Shown: piece by piece, positions 10,569-19,725 of the stretch | How positions within the stretch are numbered: the stretch's first letter is position 1 | How the letters are laid out: every line of letters begins with the position of its first letter | Source of the DNA: Cryoendolithus antarcticus | Taxonomy: Eukaryota; Ascomycota; Dothideomycetes; Cladosporiales; Cladosporiaceae | Direction of reading: 5' to 3' | DNA length: 64,000 nt | Assembly: GCA_002077065.1 (NCBI GenBank) | Contig: NAJO01000035.1 | Location: forward strand, 124,001-188,000 | Notes under the pieces: generated by a model | Database searches by the model: none | What the model saw: only the letters and a program-made list of their open reading frames with translations | What the model was told of the DNA's origin: nothing | Program-made: the position numbers and the translations under genes

Positions 10569-11894
10569 TCATAGCGGACCATACCGATGCTGGATCTCAT
10601 GCTCTCGTTTAACCCGCCACAATCCACTATCCTGCACCCAATGGGGACCCAAGATATAGTACCGAATCGGACTTTCTATGGCTTCTGACTCTCGCTTTAG
10701 TTGTCTCCTCGAGTACTTCAAATTTGCAGTCGGGTCGTCGAACAGCACGTTACCACCGGGTTCTCTCAGATCTTCGCATTCTACGCTTCCGATCATTGAG
10801 CCTGATGCTGTGCAGTGGTCGAAGAGAAGTCGGAAGTTGCCCGCAGTCAACTTGATCCGCAGCATGCAGAAGTGACGGCTCGATGTGCGCTGCACGAAGC
10901 GTACAAGGCTGTTCTCTGCGGTATAGAGTCCACTCAGTCGGAGTTTCTTGAGACTGGGCAACCTTCTCGCAGTCGAGGCTCTCTCGAACGCTTTGGATAA
11001 GTGCTGCTCTGCGCCTGCGGGCAACAGGGAGGCTTCCGACGCAGGGTCATACGGAACTCCCGGGGAGAATCGCGTCCCTTGCGCGTTCCCAGGACCAATC
11101 CAGAACTGATCCAACTCGAGATCTTCGAGCTGTGGACTTGACTCCAGCACCATTCGCAGGCCATCGAAGCTGCTTACGAACTCAGGGTCGTAAAGATTGA
11201 GTGACAAACGTTTGATCATGTGGAACACATTGCCGCTCTGGCCACAGCTTAAGATCGCACAGACCGTATTGCTGGACAGACTGCAGCGCTGGGTGTCGAA
11301 GTCGTTGAAAGCACGCAGCTCCTCCGCCATCATTCCACTACCTAGTAGCGACGCAACGACGATGTGAAAGGTTACGCTGGCACAGCTCCATCCAGGGCGC
11401 CATCGAATCGGAGTATTGTTATAGTAATCTTTGTAGCTGGTGCCTGGCTTGTTGCTACGCTCATCCAAGACGCGAATCGCGATGGTTTTCACGGCATAAA
11501 CGCCGCGAGCATTGACAATGTTTTGCAGACAATCGCAAAGCAGAGAGATGAGATCCCGGGGCTTCTTAGTAGAAAGGTATAGGAGGTCCAGCTCCTCACT
11601 GCTGGAAGTGCGCGCACGCTTTTCGTCCAGAACACCCGCTAGAATAAGATCTTGCACCAGGCACCCGAGTCCTGAGCTCTTTGTCACGCGCTCGAAGTCT
11701 AGCAAGAACTTCTGATTGATCTTTACTGTCTTGCGGTAGAAGTAGGCTTTGTAACGACCTTGAACAGCCTTTGCTGCGAGGGTGCGTGAGCATAGTCTAA
11801 TGTTGCAGATGTCGTCTAATTCGAGTGGTTCAATGATGCTGTCGAGGAGTTCTCCAGGCAATGCTTCGAGGCAGTGTTTCGAGACACTGCCCAT
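10569..11894 (-). CDS. F-box protein, paralogue of the next gene upstream
   Basis: A single 441-aa exon. Residues 9-50 (LEALPGELLDSIIEPLELDD, then ICNIRLCSRTLAAKA) match an F-box helical signature; F-box proteins recruit substrates to SCF ubiquitin ligases through Skp1. The rest is leucine-rich and helical without a sharp repeat, as in many fungal F-box proteins. It is clearly paralogous to the gene ending at 12506: shared blocks include IRLCSRTL/LRICSRIM, a PSLKKLRLSGLYT / PRLKSLRLDGVYT segment, LVRFVQRT / LIRFVQRT, and a C-terminal YGPL / YGPF. Target unknown. Confidence 0.75.
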   Translation of the reverse strand: MGSVSKHCLEALPGELLDSIIEPLELDDICNIRLCSRTLAAKAVQGRYKAYFYRKTVKINQKFLLDFERVTKSSGLGCLVQDLILAGVLDEKRARTSSSEELDLLYLSTKKPRDLISLLCDCLQNIVNARGVYAVKTIAIRVLDERSNKPGTSYKDYYNNTPIRWRPGWSCASVTFHIVVASLLGSGMMAEELRAFNDFDTQRCSLSSNTVCAILSCGQSGNVFHMIKRLSLNLYDPEFVSSFDGLRMVLESSPQLEDLELDQFWIGPGNAQGTRFSPGVPYDPASEASLLPAGAEQHLSKAFERASTARRLPSLKKLRLSGLYTAENSLVRFVQRTSSRHFCMLRIKLTAGNFRLLFDHCTASGSMIGSVECEDLREPGGNVLFDDPTANLKYSRRQLKRESEAIESPIRYYILGPHWVQDSGLWRVKREHEIQHRYGPL

Positions 11895-12505
11895 GATTTT
11901 GCCTCACCGATGACACAGCGGGTTCGATTCGGATTACTCACTATTGTTGGTCTCCAGCCTCAAAAAATTCAAGGGAGGAGCGGACAAGCGTACTACTAAA
12001 CTGGAAGTGCAGTAAGGTGCGAAGTATGTACTTGCAATGACGCAAAAGGCAATAAATTAAGCGAGTGGTGCCTGGAATTGAACGGTCTTTGGGTCGACAC
12101 GACTTTTGAGGATGGGTACGGGACTCACACCTACAGTGGGACGATACCACATTCTCCTCTGTATACAGTTGACGTGATGCAGGCAACGTGGTACGAGTTG
12201 GTAGGACTGCGAGTCAACACTGGCGTTCATCGCCTGCATGCGAAGACAGCTTGTGACTTGAGCGGGTACCTCCCATGCTGTCGGACTGATCGAATCGCCA
12301 ACCCAATCCGCATCTCGGACCAAGAACTTGAGCGTGAAACCTTGTGAATTGTGCGGCAAACATAATTACCATGCGCAGATTCTTCATGACAGCGCAGACG
12401 AAGATGCTGAACGGAGGAATTTGTATGAAATTCGGTATTGGGCACGAAGGCATACTCTGAATCAGCCGCCGGTTTTGTTTTCCCAGTAGGCACAAGCGGT
12501 GAAGT
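11895..12505. other. Intergenic region between the two F-box paralogues
   Basis: 611 bp, no supportable gene. A T-loop-like string near 12070 was checked as a tRNA and does not fold. Confidence 0.5.
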
Positions 12506-13795
12506 TCAGAAAGGACCATAGAGCTGTTGGATCATTGGCTCGGTCTCGAAGCGAGTCCGCGGAGGCGATGCAGTATGGTAGCTGATAGCATTCCTGATCG
12601 CACCGCCCTCACTTCGCAGATCGTAGGAGTCGGTCGAGTCGAAAGTGACCTTCAAAGCACCCTCGTATAGATTTTTAAGATCTAATGTCGTGACCGGGGA
12701 CGTTTGAGCTGTGCAGTAGTCGAACAACGCCGCGTAGCTGCCGGTGACAAGCTTGATCTGTTGCAAACGCAGCGAATGCGGCGTCGTGCGCTGCACGAAG
12801 CGGATCAGATCCTCGCCTGTGGTGTAGACACCATCGAGACGCAGGGACTTGAGACGGGGAAGTGTCCTGGCGGAAAGTGCACTTCCGAATACGCCTGTTA
12901 GATTCTCTTCCGCAGATTCCGGCAGTTTCCAGAACTCCCTGATACCGCAACGTGCTGCCGGGGTATATTGGGTGTTTGACAAGTATTTCGCTCCGATTGA
13001 AAATTGATGAAGTGCCAATGCCTCGAGCTCCGGGCAGACCTCGAGGGCAAACCGCAGACCCAGAAGCTGGCTGCTAACATCTGGGTCGGAGAGACTTAGC
13101 GATAGCTGCTTGAGTGCTCTCAGCGGCATCGCAGTTCGTATCTGCTTGCGTTGCATGACCATGTGCAGGGTGCTACTGGCAAGACTGCCTCGCTGTTCGC
13201 TGTTGTTATCAAGGATGCGCATCTGCTCGACTGATGTGCCGCTTTCCGCCAGAGCAGATATAGCGATATTGAATGAAGTACTCGCACAGTTCCAGATAGG
13301 ACGCCAGCGGTCCCGGATGACCACGAACCTTGTCGGATCGTACCACGAGTGTATTCGCTCTCGTGCGTCAACGACGCGTAGTGTCAGAGACCGAAGTCTG
13401 CGAACATCGCCGTTGGCACTCTGGATGTTACGTAGCGCCTCACTGAGCAATGCAATGCACGCCTTCGACTTGGACGTCGACAGTCGCAAGGGACTGTGCA
13501 CGTCATGTTGGTATGGCCAGGACACACTCGATTTCGCGAGCATGCCTTCGAGTGTCAAGTCCTCGACAATGCAGCCCAGGCCTTGATTCTTAGTGATGCC
13601 GACGAAGAGAGCTAGCTGCGCCCGCTCGAGCCCGACTTTCGTCCGTCGAAAGTGAGCCTTATACCGTGGCTGCGCTGTCTTCACGCCCATGATCCGGCTG
13701 CAGATCCTCAAGTTACAGATCTCTGGCAAGGTAAGCCCGGCGAGGACATTATCGAGGACTTCCTCCGGAAGGTCCTCGATCAGAGAGACTCCCAT
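12506..13795 (-). CDS. F-box protein, second paralogue
   Basis: I start this at the ATG at 13795 (MGVSLIEDLPEEVLDNV), giving 429 aa. The open frame extends upstream to a GTG at 13903, but that is not an ATG, and 13795 aligns with the start of the neighbouring paralogue (MGSVSKHCLEALPGELLDS). The F-box spans about residues 4-45. Downstream is a leucine-rich helical region with the same landmark motifs as the gene at 10569-11894 and a closing QQLYGPF. The two genes are same-strand neighbours, consistent with an old tandem duplication. Predicted SCF adaptor; target unknown. Confidence 0.75.
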   Translation of the reverse strand: MGVSLIEDLPEEVLDNVLAGLTLPEICNLRICSRIMGVKTAQPRYKAHFRRTKVGLERAQLALFVGITKNQGLGCIVEDLTLEGMLAKSSVSWPYQHDVHSPLRLSTSKSKACIALLSEALRNIQSANGDVRRLRSLTLRVVDARERIHSWYDPTRFVVIRDRWRPIWNCASTSFNIAISALAESGTSVEQMRILDNNSEQRGSLASSTLHMVMQRKQIRTAMPLRALKQLSLSLSDPDVSSQLLGLRFALEVCPELEALALHQFSIGAKYLSNTQYTPAARCGIREFWKLPESAEENLTGVFGSALSARTLPRLKSLRLDGVYTTGEDLIRFVQRTTPHSLRLQQIKLVTGSYAALFDYCTAQTSPVTTLDLKNLYEGALKVTFDSTDSYDLRSEGGAIRNAISYHTASPPRTRFETEPMIQQLYGPF

Positions 13796-14474
13796 CGTGG
13801 CTATGCAGGTGGAGACACGAGTGTGCCCAGGACACTTAAGCAAATACGCGGTTGCCACTCGGATTCTGCGAGATGAGGAACGCAGGTGGGTTTCCGAACT
13901 CACCTGTCATGTTGTGTAACCGGTGAGGGTGCATAAGCGCAAGGCAGCCGCAGGTGCCTCACGAAGCCCTAGCATTTCTTTTCCGTGCATCGACGAGCGC
14001 CAAAGCAGCCGAAGCAATCCCAGGCTGTGTAGCACTCATATACACAGAAGCTGCTCGAGAAGTTGTTCGAAGGACGGTGAGGATCTAGGTATCTTCGCGG
14101 CCGCAAACATGAAACCAGCAAGACCCCCACGCAATCCCGCGTACTTTCCAGCTTCGATCGCCAAATACCTTTCTCTACCGCTCATCAAAAAATCGTCAGA
14201 TGTCGAAGACGTTCAATACCCACACTCCCAGCCTGGCCTTGCAGCTCGCAAAGTTTGAAATCAGCAATGCTGAACCGCAGCTGCCGAGAGTATGCGCCAC
14301 GTGTGCATGAGACTACCTCTGTACCTGCGTCCACGTTTTGACCACCGACGCATCTGTATGGTCCAATGCATACGCACTAGGCGTGCTTCGTAAAGGTGAG
14401 CCAGAGACGCTCGATGTCCAGGCAGAGCTACCCAGGAGTATTCATATAGCAGCGCCGTCCCGCAGCTGCTCGCC
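13796..14474. other. Divergent intergenic region
   Basis: About 680 bp between the second F-box gene (minus) and the phosphoesterase gene (plus). Open frames such as 13923-14258 have no recognisable domain. No RNA gene seen. Confidence 0.5.
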
Positions 14475-15689
14475 ATGCAGATCCTCACGGCCAGCATCAT
14501 GTATCTACGTTTTCCTCCACAATTCCTGCTCGGCGCGACCAGCCTGACGTCTGCTCATCCTGGACGCCAGCTACTACGCTTCGCCGACGATGGCACATTC
14601 CAAGTCTCGATCTTCGAAGATCTGCACTTTGGCGAAGCAGAGGATCTGGAATGGGGACCGCAGCAGGATGTCAACACGACCCGGGTGATGAATGTCATCC
14701 TGGACAGCGAGCAGCAGCAGCTCGTAGTGCTCAACGGCGATCTCATTACAGGCGAGAACACGTATCGCCACAATAGCAGTGCGTACATTGACCAGATCGT
14801 TGCACCACTGGTACAGCGTGGCAACTACTGGGCATCGACCTATGGGAACCATGATAGCGACTTCAACTTGTCACGGAGTGCTTTGTTCGCGCGTGAGCAG
14901 CACTACGCGAACAGCCTGACCGCGAATATGGTTCAGACGTCTAATGCTGGCGTCACCAACTACTATCTGCCAGTGTACTCCAGCGATCGCCAAGACAGAA
15001 CCCCAAAGTTGCTTATCTGGTTCTTCGACAGTCGCGGTGGCAACCAGTATCAACAGCAAATCAACGGCACCGGTGTCCCAATACCCAACTGGGTCGACCC
15101 GTCCGCGGTGGAGTGGTTCACCTCGACTAAGCAAAGCCTGTCCCGCCACTACAAGAACGCATCCATCCCATCCCTAGCATTCGTCCACATCCCCGTCTCA
15201 GCCATGCTAGCCTTCCAGCAAGCTTCTGCAGGCGTCTCGCCCACGCGGGAGCCGGGCATCAACGATGACAACCCTCTTGCGCCTCAAGGCGATGCTCAGG
15301 GTCAGGGCTCTGTGTCTGGAACGACATTCACCTACGGAGGCCAGGATGTACCGTTCATGCAAGCACTGCTTGATACGCCGGGTTTGATGGCAGTGTTCAG
15401 TGGCCATGATCACGGCGATGACTGGTGCATGAACTGGGGTTCCAGATTGCCGGGCATGAACATCACTGGCAATGGTTTGGATCTGTGCTTTGGTCGACAT
15501 ACTGGATATGGAGGGTACGGTACCTGGATGCGAGGCAGTCGGCAGGTACTGGTTACTGAAAGTTCGCTGAAGGAAAGGAGTGTCGAATCTTGGATCCGGC
15601 TTGAAGATGGCAGCGAAAGTGGGCGCGTTGTTCTCAACGGGACGTACGGACGAGACGAGTACAAGCCAGTGGAGGACAAGTACTCTTGA
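14475..15689 (+). CDS. Calcineurin-like metallophosphoesterase, Dcr2/purple-acid-phosphatase-like
   Basis: A single 404-aa exon. The metallophosphoesterase motifs appear in order: FEDLHFG near residue 49 (D-x-H), LNGDLITG near 85 (G-D), YGNHDSDFN near 122 (G-N-H-D), FVHIP near 236 (H), and FSGHDHGDDWC near 308 (G-H-x-H). Together they ligate a two-metal centre that hydrolyses phosphoesters. Overall arrangement matches fungal Dcr2/Sia1-type or related phosphatases. The N terminus is hydrophobic (MYLRFPPQFLLGATSLTSA), suggesting a signal peptide or signal anchor; several N-glycosylation sequons support passage through the secretory pathway. An internal ATG at 14499 is an alternative start. Substrate not determinable. 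Confidence 0.85.
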   Translation: MQILTASIMYLRFPPQFLLGATSLTSAHPGRQLLRFADDGTFQVSIFEDLHFGEAEDLEWGPQQDVNTTRVMNVILDSEQQQLVVLNGDLITGENTYRHNSSAYIDQIVAPLVQRGNYWASTYGNHDSDFNLSRSALFAREQHYANSLTANMVQTSNAGVTNYYLPVYSSDRQDRTPKLLIWFFDSRGGNQYQQQINGTGVPIPNWVDPSAVEWFTSTKQSLSRHYKNASIPSLAFVHIPVSAMLAFQQASAGVSPTREPGINDDNPLAPQGDAQGQGSVSGTTFTYGGQDVPFMQALLDTPGLMAVFSGHDHGDDWCMNWGSRLPGMNITGNGLDLCFGRHTGYGGYGTWMRGSRQVLVTESSLKERSVESWIRLEDGSESGRVVLNGTYGRDEYKPVEDKYS

Positions 15690-15807
15690 GGTAGGTGCGT
15701 GTCATATACTGCTTATATCTTACCACATTTCGCACTAGATCCAGTTCAGATTTCCCGAAGCTTCGTCGTGCTTTCGCCCAAACATTTCATCGTCCATTCC
15801 TCACTGC

Positions 15808-16231
15808 TCACGTCCAGTAAACCCACTAGTCAACCCATCGAGCGTGTTGCCAGTCTCCCTCGTGGTCAGCAGCCACCTTTCAATCGCCATAACCCAGACA
15901 GAGCACTCACCTGCTTCCCCAAGGGGTTCTGCATCAGTCCTCCGCCCGCATTTCCAAGGCTCTTCTTCAACTCCTTCACGTCCTCCTGATCGTCGGCAGG
16001 AATCTTAGAAATGCCGTCCTTCATCATGTAGCTCATCTTATTCTCGCCCATGGTCTCGAGGGCCTTCTCCTCGAGCTGGCGCTTGAGCCATGCAGGGATC
16101 CCGAAGCTGCGACTGTGTCAGATTTGATGGAGGGAACTGGAAGGAGTTCGGAAGCTCTACAGATAGATCGCTCCGCCGGTTGCAGCGAATACGCCGACGA
16201 TGATCGCGAGGATGGTGGTAGTGGAAGACAT
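15808..16231 (-). CDS. Small single-pass membrane protein, three exons
   Basis: Exon 1 is 16231-16161, exon 2 is 16106-15911, and a proposed 18-nt last exon is 15825-15808; the product is 94 aa. It opens with a membrane helix (MSSTTTILAIIVGVFAATGG) then FGIPAWLKRQLEEKALETMG and a charged helical tail (DDQEDVKELKKSLGNAGGGL). The 54-nt first intron uses donor GTAGAG and acceptor CGCAG. Exon 2 ends at a strong AAGCAG/GTGAGT donor, and the acceptor GACTAG at 15826 gives a short WVYWT end. Without that intron the frame reads on to a stop at 15866 (103 aa). The N-terminal exon and helix are secure; the last exon is tentative. Function unknown; it may be a tail-facing membrane adaptor. Divergent from the Gly-rich gene. 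Confidence 0.6.
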
Positions 16232-16601
16232 GTCGAGATGATTGCTGTGGTGGTATAGAAGTATTGTGGATAGGGAAAGTAACACGTCTTCAAGTATATC
16301 TTATGCTCTGGCTCTTACTTACATGTACTACAGTAATATCTTGGCTGAGTGTGACGGCCATTGACGCGATGCAAGGTTCTGTACCTGATTGCTACACGCG
16401 AATGTTCTACCGTGCCGTCTACGGTGGGGTTTGATGGAGGGGTTGGCGATGACGTAGTCACCCCTCCACCCATGGGAAATTGAGGTACACATCACATTGA
16501 CTGCATGTACCTGAATTGCTTGTCTACACTAGCTCCATAACCATCTTCGTTGTCTTATCACACTCCTTCCCAAACAAATAACTCATACCAAATTCTCCAC
16601 T
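16232..16601. other. Divergent promoter region of the small membrane protein and Gly-rich gene
   Basis: 370 bp. Contains the composite palindrome at 16436-16467 described separately. Otherwise no gene. Confidence 0.5.
16436..16467. promoter_or_regulatory. Composite palindrome: two STRE-like cores around an ATF/CREB-like site
   Basis: GGAGGGGT at 16436-16443 and its exact reverse complement ACCCCTCC at 16460-16467 flank TGACGTAGTCA at 16450-16460, itself a TGAC/GTCA inverted repeat. AGGGG and CCCCT are the core of the fungal stress response element bound by Msn2/Msn4-type factors, and TGACGT is the half-site of ATF/CREB (Atf1) bZIP factors. The site lies about 135 bp upstream of the Gly-rich gene and about 205 bp upstream of the small membrane protein gene. 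A stress-regulated bidirectional promoter is my inference. Confidence 0.5.
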
Positions 16602-17627
16602 ATGTCAGGCTACGGCAGAGACGACTACGACTCCAACCAGGGCGGCGGAGGCGGCGGCTACGGAGGTGATCGTCGCCAGCAAGGCCGCAACGACGGCGGT
16701 GACGACTACAATGACTCTGGTCGCCAGCAGGGTGGTGGAGGTGGAGGCTATGGCAACGACTCCTACGGCGGTGGTGGTGGACGTCAGCAGGAATATGGTA
16801 ACGAAGGACGTCAACAAGGTTACGGCAATGAAGGTCGCCAGCAGGACAACGACTCCTACGGCGGTGGACGTCAGAGCGGAGGTGGCTACGATGGCGCGGA
16901 CTCCGGACGTCAGGAGCAGGGCTATGGTCACCAGTCTGATCACGGCCGCAACGATGGCCCGTACTCCGAGCATGGTCGTCAAGGTCAAGGCTACGGCAAC
17001 TCGACAGGCACCTCATATGGTGGTGGAGGCGGCTACGGCGGTGGTAATGACGATTTCCAAGGCGCCGCTCAGCACGCTCAGGAGCACGCTGGCAACAGCG
17101 GGAATGGCGATCTGTTCAGCTCCGCGCTGGGCATGCTCTCAGGCAAGAAGCAGCAATTGCAGAACGAGGATCTGAATGAGCAGGGTGCTGTGCAGGCGCA
17201 TCAGAACTTCTATGGAGGCGGCGGCGGTGGGCAGGGAGGCGGCATGGCCAGTGCTGGAGCTGGTGGCATGGGCGCTGCTGCTGCCATGCAGGCGTTGAAG
17301 ATGTTCACTGGTGGACAGGGAGGTGGCAGACAGGGCGGTGGAGGTATGGGTGGAGGAGGGCAGAATCAATTCATTGGAATGGCTATGGGCGAGGCGTCGA
17401 AGCTGTTCGGTGAGTGCTCGAATTAATTGATATGCGACGAGGTGAAGTAACACACTGACATACTTCCAGACCAGCAAAGCCAGCAAGGCAACACGGGCGG
17501 CGCCAGCAAGCAAGATGCCGTGGGAAGCGCAGCACAGATGGCGCTCAAGATGTTCATGAAGTCTGAGATGGGCGGTGGCGGGTCAGGTGGCGGAGGACTT
17601 ATGTCGATGGCAAGCAAATTCTTGTAG
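16602..17627 (+). CDS. Gly/Gln-rich low-complexity protein with conserved helical C-terminus
   Basis: Exons 16602-17409 and 17470-17627 give 321 aa (60-nt intron, GTGAGT donor, CTGAC branch-like motif). Residues 1-150 are Gly/Tyr/Gln/Arg/Asn/Asp-rich repeats of the GRQQGGGGGGYG type, a composition typical of phase-separating proteins. After this comes a helical part, GNGDLFSSALGMLSGKKQQL, then a Gly-rich hinge and paired motifs AAAMQALKMF and AAQMALKMFMK with a closing SMASKFL. This C-terminal pattern matches proteins annotated 'beta-flanking protein' or DUF7721 in filamentous ascomycetes, from memory. The role is not established; the upstream stress-type palindrome suggests stress induction (inference). 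Confidence 0.75.
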
Positions 17628-17892
17628 GGCTGATTCCGTCCGTGGACGAAAGACTGGGGTTTGGGGAACATATAGAAGTGAGGAAACGGAAAAGCAGCTG
17701 CCATGCAGCATGAGTCTGACAGGTTTAACGGCCTAGGGTATCCGAGAAATGTGAAAGAATTTGACCAAAATTATCCTTGTCTGCGTGATGCTTTCGAGCG
17801 TTCCGATTACAGCGCCCGTCAAAGATTGGAGGCCCTTTAGACACTTGCTCCAGGAGTACGATGACCTGTGCGGACAGGAAACAACTTCGTAC

Positions 17893-18975
17893 CTACTGCG
17901 GTCCACCCCCAAACTCGAACGGACTCCTCGGATCCGCCTCAAAGACCCGTAGCACAGTCTCCCCAATTCCAGGCAACCAATACATCCTCAGCTTCCCATT
18001 CACAACACTGACCTCCACTGGATTGACCGTCAACGGTACCCCGGCATCCGTCCGCAAGGTGATCGGGACTTCGGCCACAGGCACCATGGTCTCGACATCT
18101 ACTAGCGCTATGCCGCCCAGGTAGTAAGTGCCCAGTGTGGCGATGCCGGAGCACAGCATGATTGGCCGGTAGTTGTAGCTCGGCGAGGCGAGGGAGAGGA
18201 GCTTGCAGTCTTGGTAGTCGATGAAGTAGGAGGGATTGCGAACCGTTGCTATCGATGAGGCGAAAGGCGAAACATTTGACGGCTTGGGCTTGTAGTGCTT
18301 GGGCCTCCCATGTTGACCACTTTGTGAATAGGCGAAGGTGCTGGCGTTGCGGGATCCCCAGTTCAGCGTGTGGAGGGTCTGCTTGGCTGTGTTGTGCACT
18401 ATGGCGCCTTGGTGGTCGAGGACCCGCAGCACTGTCTCTTGCGAGAGATCAGTCGGCTTCACGCGGACGATATGCGCGGTGCTGTTGGGTCTATACTGCG
18501 CGAGTGTGGTCCAGATGTACTTGCCATCGAAGTCGATGCCGCCAGTGTGATACTCGATCTCGCCTGGCGCCGTGAGTGTTGCATCGGCGAGAAGAGTGCC
18601 ATTTCCGGTGTAGACAAGGAAGTGAGCAAAGCCCTCGCCAGCTGTACGATCAGTGCCGTTGATGATCAGGCCGTTCCCGTACGAGGTCGCGGGGACCGTC
18701 CAGTCGCCTGCACTCACGACATAGCGGTCTGAACCCAAGCGAACGATGCCTTCCGGCTCGTAAGTGTAGCCAGGAGACTGGAGCGTGATATTGGCGATCG
18801 ATCGCCAGATTGTGGTGCGTCCAAGGGTTTCGAAGAGGGAGATGATTGCTTCGCCATCGGATCTAGTATGAGGCAAAGGAAGTGGCGAAGGAGCCAACGG
18901 GACCGAGGGCGCAAAGCGCGTTATGTTCGCAGCAAGTGCGCAAGTTGCGAGTGGTAGTATAGTGAGGAATCTCAT
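17893..18975 (-). CDS. Secreted DUF6454-like protein
   Basis: A single 360-aa exon. A clear signal peptide (MRFLTILPLATCALA) is followed by a beta-rich domain without membrane segments. The segment EIEYHTGGIDFDGKYIWTTL near residue 140, then AQYRPNSTAHIVRVKPTDL, LDHQGAIVHN and LHTLNWGSR, is what I associate with DUF6454, a beta-propeller-like family shared by actinobacteria and fungi. Several N-glycosylation sequons are present. No catalytic residues can be assigned, so the activity is unknown. It converges on the Gly-rich gene with 265 bp between the stops, a stretch in which I see no gene. Confidence 0.72.
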   Translation of the reverse strand: MRFLTILPLATCALAANITRFAPSVPLAPSPLPLPHTRSDGEAIISLFETLGRTTIWRSIANITLQSPGYTYEPEGIVRLGSDRYVVSAGDWTVPATSYGNGLIINGTDRTAGEGFAHFLVYTGNGTLLADATLTAPGEIEYHTGGIDFDGKYIWTTLAQYRPNSTAHIVRVKPTDLSQETVLRVLDHQGAIVHNTAKQTLHTLNWGSRNASTFAYSQSGQHGRPKHYKPKPSNVSPFASSIATVRNPSYFIDYQDCKLLSLASPSYNYRPIMLCSGIATLGTYYLGGIALVDVETMVPVAEVPITLRTDAGVPLTVNPVEVSVVNGKLRMYWLPGIGETVLRVFEADPRSPFEFGGGPQ

Positions 18976-19725
18976 AGCGCCTGTGTTATGGGCACCTTGT
19001 AGACGATGATGAACACAAGAGGAAAGTTCAAACCTGCTCTAGCTACGCGGGACCTGCATCCATCTTTCTAGCACCTTGGACTAGATATGACGGCATCACC
19101 CCCTCTATCATCGCATTCCGTTCTCACATAAGAAATGTACGTCGATGGAGGAGGAGGTGATGTCGAAACGAAACATCGACGCACGTGGCGGCGGGCGCCA
19201 AGGCGCGCCCCTCCCAGCTTCTTCGGCAATGCGAACCTTGATTATACTCATCGTGAGTGCTTGTGAGGTTCTCCATCATCGCAGATTGCGACCCATCAGC
19301 TGCCGGACCGCAGCCTGTAGGTTCGCAAGTGTTGACACAGTCGCTGCGATGAACCGGAAGCGATGGCGGTACTCGGAATGCGGTGCTGTATCTGGACTCT
19401 TCGCAACCTTGAAGATCCCCTGCTGCGGCAAGTCCTGGCGAATCGCTCGTGTAGCTGGAGATCCTGTACTCAAACTTGCGAATGCAGAGGACTCCAGTGC
19501 GGATCCCAGTACAACCTCCAGGAGCCAAACGACTCGGCCAAACCATGTGGAAGGATTGCGCTAGTAGCCCTGGTCAAATGAGGCTGAGCGTCCGCACGAG
19601 TCGGGGCAAGCGATGCGCGTTTCATATTCTCGACCTTTGCATTTGTGCACTTCAGCGATGGCGTTCTCTGCTCTTGACATTTCTTTGGTCCTCTCGAGTG
19701 TTGTTACGCTTTGTTGTCACCAATC
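18976..19725. other. Divergent intergenic region
   Basis: 750 bp between the DUF6454-like gene (minus) and the GPI-type surface protein (plus). Open frames on both strands (for example 19145-19564) overlap one another and show no domain. Confidence 0.5.

Noticed and set aside
12061..12180. T-loop-like string (minus strand, gttcaattcc) suggesting a tRNA
   Set aside because: No matching T-stem, anticodon stem or acceptor stem can be formed around it.
13796..13903. N-terminal extension of the second F-box gene
   Set aside because: It begins at GTG, not ATG, and is absent from the paralogue, whose start aligns with ATG 13795.
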